Shown here piece after piece: positions 61,536-64,000 of a stretch of DNA of 64,000 bases. The stretch's first letter is position 1. Every line of letters starts with the position of its first letter. This stretch comes from Hoeflea sp. (GTDB taxonomy: Bacteria > Pseudomonadota > Alphaproteobacteria > Rhizobiales > Rhizobiaceae): NCBI GenBank assembly GCA_020637795.1, contig JACKJT010000001.1, positions 434,001 through 498,000 on the forward strand. Reading direction: 5' to 3'. A model generated the notes under the pieces. That model worked only from the letters and a program-made list of their open reading frames with translations, had not been told where the DNA came from and made no database searches. The translations under genes and the position numbers were made by a program.

Positions 61536-62367
61536 AGCCGGTGCCGGAGGTGTCCGGATGCCGGCCCCAGCAGACGAAGCGGCCGCAATCGAAATCGGAA
61601 TTGTCGACGCCGTATTCGAGCGGCAGGCCGTCGAGACCGAGCGTGATGCCGCCCGCGGCGCGAAGCACCGCGTCACCGGCGGCGATGTCCCACTGGTGCA
61701 GGCAGACAAGCCGCGGATAGACATCGGCCTTGCCCTCGGCCACAAGGCAGAATTTCAGCGATGAACCGATATGGGCGGTTTCGTGCGCGGGCAGCTTGTC
61801 GAGCCAGGCCTGGGTCTCGGGCTCGCGGTGGCTGAGGCTGACGAGCGCGACCGGGGTCTTGGGCAGGGCGCGGGTGCGGATTTCCCGCCGGTCGCGGATT
61901 TCCCCGTCCGAGGTGACTTCGGCGACATAGGCCTTGAGCCCGGCGCCGCTCCAGATGCGCCCGAGCGCCGGGGCGTAGACCACGCCAGCCACCGGCTTCA
62001 AATCACGGATAAGCGCCACGTTGACGGTGAACTCGTTGCGGCCGGCGATGAAATCGCCGGTGCCGTCGAGCGCATCGACCAGGAAATAGGAGGCCTGGGT
62101 GGAGTTCGGGCATTTGCCATCCTCGGCCATTTCCTCGGCCACCACGGGGACATCCGGGAACTGCTCCGTCAACTTTGCAAGGATGATGGCTTCAGCGGCG
62201 CGGTCGGCCTGGGTGACAGGCGTCGAATCCGACTTGATGGAAACCCGGGCACCCGCGGCACGGGCTGCAAGGATTTCCTTCCCCGCCGCAATCGCCGCTT
62301 TCTCAAAAGTATCGATCAGGTCCGGCAAGGGCTGGTGATCGGTTTCGGCTCGGTCTGCGGCGCCCAT
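61534..62367 (-). CDS. cysQ: 3'(2'),5'-bisphosphate nucleotidase CysQ
   Basis: A 277-residue Mg-dependent phosphatase of the inositol monophosphatase fold, removing the 3' phosphate from PAP/PAPS. SIKSDSTPVTQADRAAEAII, VVAEEM and YFLVDALDGTGDFI supply the metal site, and HQWDIAAGDAVLRAAGG the last Asp. The ATG at 62367 is preferred; the longer frame upstream has no family features. It is divergent from cysH, with which it shares a 226-base regulatory region. Confidence 0.92.
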   Translation of the reverse strand: MGAADRAETDHQPLPDLIDTFEKAAIAAGKEILAARAAGARVSIKSDSTPVTQADRAAEAIILAKLTEQFPDVPVVAEEMAEDGKCPNSTQASYFLVDALDGTGDFIAGRNEFTVNVALIRDLKPVAGVVYAPALGRIWSGAGLKAYVAEVTSDGEIRDRREIRTRALPKTPVALVSLSHREPETQAWLDKLPAHETAHIGSSLKFCLVAEGKADVYPRLVCLHQWDIAAGDAVLRAAGGITLGLDGLPLEYGVDNSDFDCGRFVCWGRHPDTSGTG

Positions 62368-62593
62368 CGGCAATGATCCAGGGTCGGATTGTCGTTGCGT
62401 TCTGGCGTCGCATGATTGCAGCGCCCGGTCAATCATCAGTGCGACGCAACAGTGGCGGTATTTGGACAGGTTTTTTCGTCCTACCCCGCCTGAGCGGAAC
62501 AACAGACCTCTCCGGCCCGGGCAAAAAGACTGTGATGCCTCGCTTTGGCGTGCACGGGAGTTGAAAATTGAGACTTCAATCGGAGCCGCTCCC

Positions 62594-63433
62594 ATGTCGA
62601 AAGCCACCACGTCCAAAGCCGCCTCGGACCCGGATTACGGTCCCCAGCTCGCCGCGCAACTGAACGCGGAACTTGCCTCGATGGCGCTGCCGGGCCGGAT
62701 GCTGCGCATCGCCTCGCTGGGCCGGGCGGTGTTCACTACCTCGCTGGGGCTTGAGGACCAGGTGCTGACCTCGATCATCGCGGCGACCAGGGCGGATGTG
62801 CGGATCGTCACGCTCGATACCGGGCGACTGTTCAAGGAAACCGAAACGCTGATCGGCGAGACCGAGACGCGCTATGGCCTGTCTATCGAGGTGTTCCGGC
62901 CCTGGAAGGACGAGGTCGACGGCTTCGTGGCGCTTTACGGCATGAACGGGTTTTACGACAGCGTCGAGGCGCGGCATGCCTGCTGCCACGCCCGCAAGCT
63001 GCAGCCGCTCGGCCGGGCGCTGGCGGACGCCGAGATCTGGGTCACCGGGCTGAGGCGCGGCCAGTCGGGAAACCGGGCCAATGCGCCGCTTGCCGAATGG
63101 GACGCCGACCGCAGCCTGCTGAAAATCAATCCGCTGGCCGACCAGTCGCTCGAAGCGCTGCAGGCCCGCGCCAGGGCCGACGACGTGCCGGTCAACCCGC
63201 TGCATGCGAAAGGCTTTCCCTCGATCGGCTGCGAGCCCTGCACCCGCGCCATCAAGCCGGGCGAACCCGAGCGCGCCGGGCGCTGGTGGTGGGAGCAGGA
63301 CGAGCGCCGCGAGTGCGGCCTGCATCTCTCTGCCTCGGTTTCGGGCTCGCGTGCGCAAGGCCAGCCGAAGGTCACAGATTCCGCTTCCCGGGCCGCTTCC
63401 AAGGTCCCGGCCTCCCCGGCCGCGACCTCCTGA
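62594..63433 (+). CDS. cysH: Phosphoadenylyl/adenylyl-sulfate reductase CysH
   Basis: A 279-residue enzyme reducing activated sulfate to sulfite with thioredoxin. The PP-loop-like VFTTSLGLEDQVL is at 47-59. The [4Fe-4S] ligands Cys130-Cys131 (ARHACCHARK) and Cys213/Cys216 (CEPCTR), with the catalytic Cys241 in ECGLH, identify the APS-type reductase usual in rhizobia. The tail after residue 245 is Ser/Ala-rich. GGAG lies upstream of the ATG at 62594. cysD follows after 20 bases. Confidence 0.94.
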   Translation: MSKATTSKAASDPDYGPQLAAQLNAELASMALPGRMLRIASLGRAVFTTSLGLEDQVLTSIIAATRADVRIVTLDTGRLFKETETLIGETETRYGLSIEVFRPWKDEVDGFVALYGMNGFYDSVEARHACCHARKLQPLGRALADAEIWVTGLRRGQSGNRANAPLAEWDADRSLLKINPLADQSLEALQARARADDVPVNPLHAKGFPSIGCEPCTRAIKPGEPERAGRWWWEQDERRECGLHLSASVSGSRAQGQPKVTDSASRAASKVPASPAATS

Positions 63434-63453
63434 GTTTTTGCAAGGACATGATC

Positions 63454-64000
63454 ATGAACGTGATTGAACACGGGCGCGGCAAGCCGCCGCTCGACCCGCA
63501 CCTGAAGGCGCTGGAGAACGAGGCGATCCACATCTTTCGCGAGGTGGCGGCTGAATTCGAGCGGCCGGTGATGCTCTATTCGATCGGCAAGGATTCCTCG
63601 GTGCTCTTGCACCTGGCGCTGAAGGCATTCCACCCGGGCAAGCTGCCGTTTCCGCTGGTGCATATCGACACCGGCTGGAAGTTTCCGGAAATGATCGCCT
63701 TCCGCGACCAGGTGGTGGCCAGGCACGGGCTCGACCTGATCGCCCACACCAACCCCGAAGGCTTGCGCGACAACGTCACCCCGTTCAGCCACGGCTCGGC
63801 ACGCTACACCGACATCATGAAGACGCAGGCGCTGAAGCAGGCGCTCGACATAGGCCGCTACGACGCGGCCTTCGGCGGCGCGCGGCGCGACGAGGAAGCC
63901 TCCCGCGCCAAGGAGCGGATCTACTCGTTCCGCACGCCGGACCACGCCTGGGACCCGCGCAACCAGCGCCCGGAACTCTGGTCGATCCACAACGGCATGA
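63454..64000 (+). CDS. cysD: Sulfate adenylyltransferase subunit 2 CysD (3' end beyond window)
   Basis: The first 182 residues of the ATP sulfurylase small subunit, which with CysN makes adenylyl sulfate from sulfate and ATP. LDPHLKALENEAIHIFREVAAEFERPVMLYSIGKDSSVLLHLALKAF contains the PP-loop, and HIDTGWKFPEMI and FGGARRDEEASRAKERI follow. I chose the ATG at 63454 because AAGGA lies seven bases before it; the ATG at 63448 is too close. cysN is expected just beyond the window. Confidence 0.96.
   Translation, partial: MNVIEHGRGKPPLDPHLKALENEAIHIFREVAAEFERPVMLYSIGKDSSVLLHLALKAFHPGKLPFPLVHIDTGWKFPEMIAFRDQVVARHGLDLIAHTNPEGLRDNVTPFSHGSARYTDIMKTQALKQALDIGRYDAAFGGARRDEEASRAKERIYSFRTPDHAWDPRNQRPELWSIHNGM

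Noticed and set aside
1..64000. tRNA or rRNA genes
   Set aside because: I looked for the conserved GGTTCGA-type arm and for rRNA signatures and found none in plausible context.

Overview
The window is a 64 kb piece of a GC-rich alphaproteobacterial chromosome, most likely order Hyphomicrobiales (Rhizobiales), in or near Rhizobiaceae/Phyllobacteriaceae. The signs are a betI-betC-betB-betA operon in the rhizobial order, a Rhizobium etli-type asparaginase, a twin-arginine beta-helix repeat protein of the rhizobial kind, palindromic intergenic repeats of rhizobial style, and cysH followed directly by cysD. I saw no rRNA, tRNA or CRISPR array.

Layout: 1-7.9 kb carries uvrD (cut by the left edge), a glyoxalase-like protein, a fatty acid desaturase, a NodB-type deacetylase lipoprotein, a YchJ-like protein, corA, an AhpD-like protein and a lipoprotein. 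8-14 kb has a dienelactone hydrolase, small proteins, an Acg-like nitroreductase behind a perfect FixK/FNR-type box, and a secreted beta-helix protein. 13.9-16.3 kb is an AT-rich patch with an intact IS5-family element (TTA target duplication) and a lone HEPN-domain gene. 16.5-24.8 kb holds a complete class I cytochrome P450 system with a TRAP substrate-binding protein and a divergent LysR regulator, then redox and transport genes. 24.8-26.3 kb is non-coding and full of palindromic repeats. 26.3-29.1 kb is a tightly coupled, foreign-looking three-gene operon with a divergent LysR gene. 29.4-32.1 kb contains one intact lysE-type gene and two decayed copies of its 5' end. 33-36.3 kb has FkbM, superoxide dismutase and two cytochromes c. 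36.3-40.3 kb has three tandem TadG-like von Willebrand A proteins. 40.5-49.2 kb is mostly metabolic and regulatory genes. 51.9-64 kb is a thiolase/SDR pair, a glutathione transferase, the choline-O-sulfate to glycine betaine operon, and cysQ/cysH/cysD for sulfate assimilation.

The most interesting locus is 49.2-51.9 kb. An AT-rich two-gene module is interrupted by a 1301-bp IS5-family element with an AATT target duplication. Removing the element and one AATT in silico fuses two apparently unrelated ORFs, in frame, into one three-helix membrane protein of about 233 residues, with the insertion inside the third helix. Downstream of it, on the same strand, lies a 194-residue protein with PARP/ADP-ribosyltransferase-like motifs (HGT and GVYF). 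This looks like a membrane protein plus ADP-ribosyltransferase-like effector, possibly a defence or toxin system, that the insertion has broken. The HEPN gene at 15-16.3 kb is a second candidate accessory defence gene.

Calls rest on motifs, reading frames and gene context read by eye; no database search was run.
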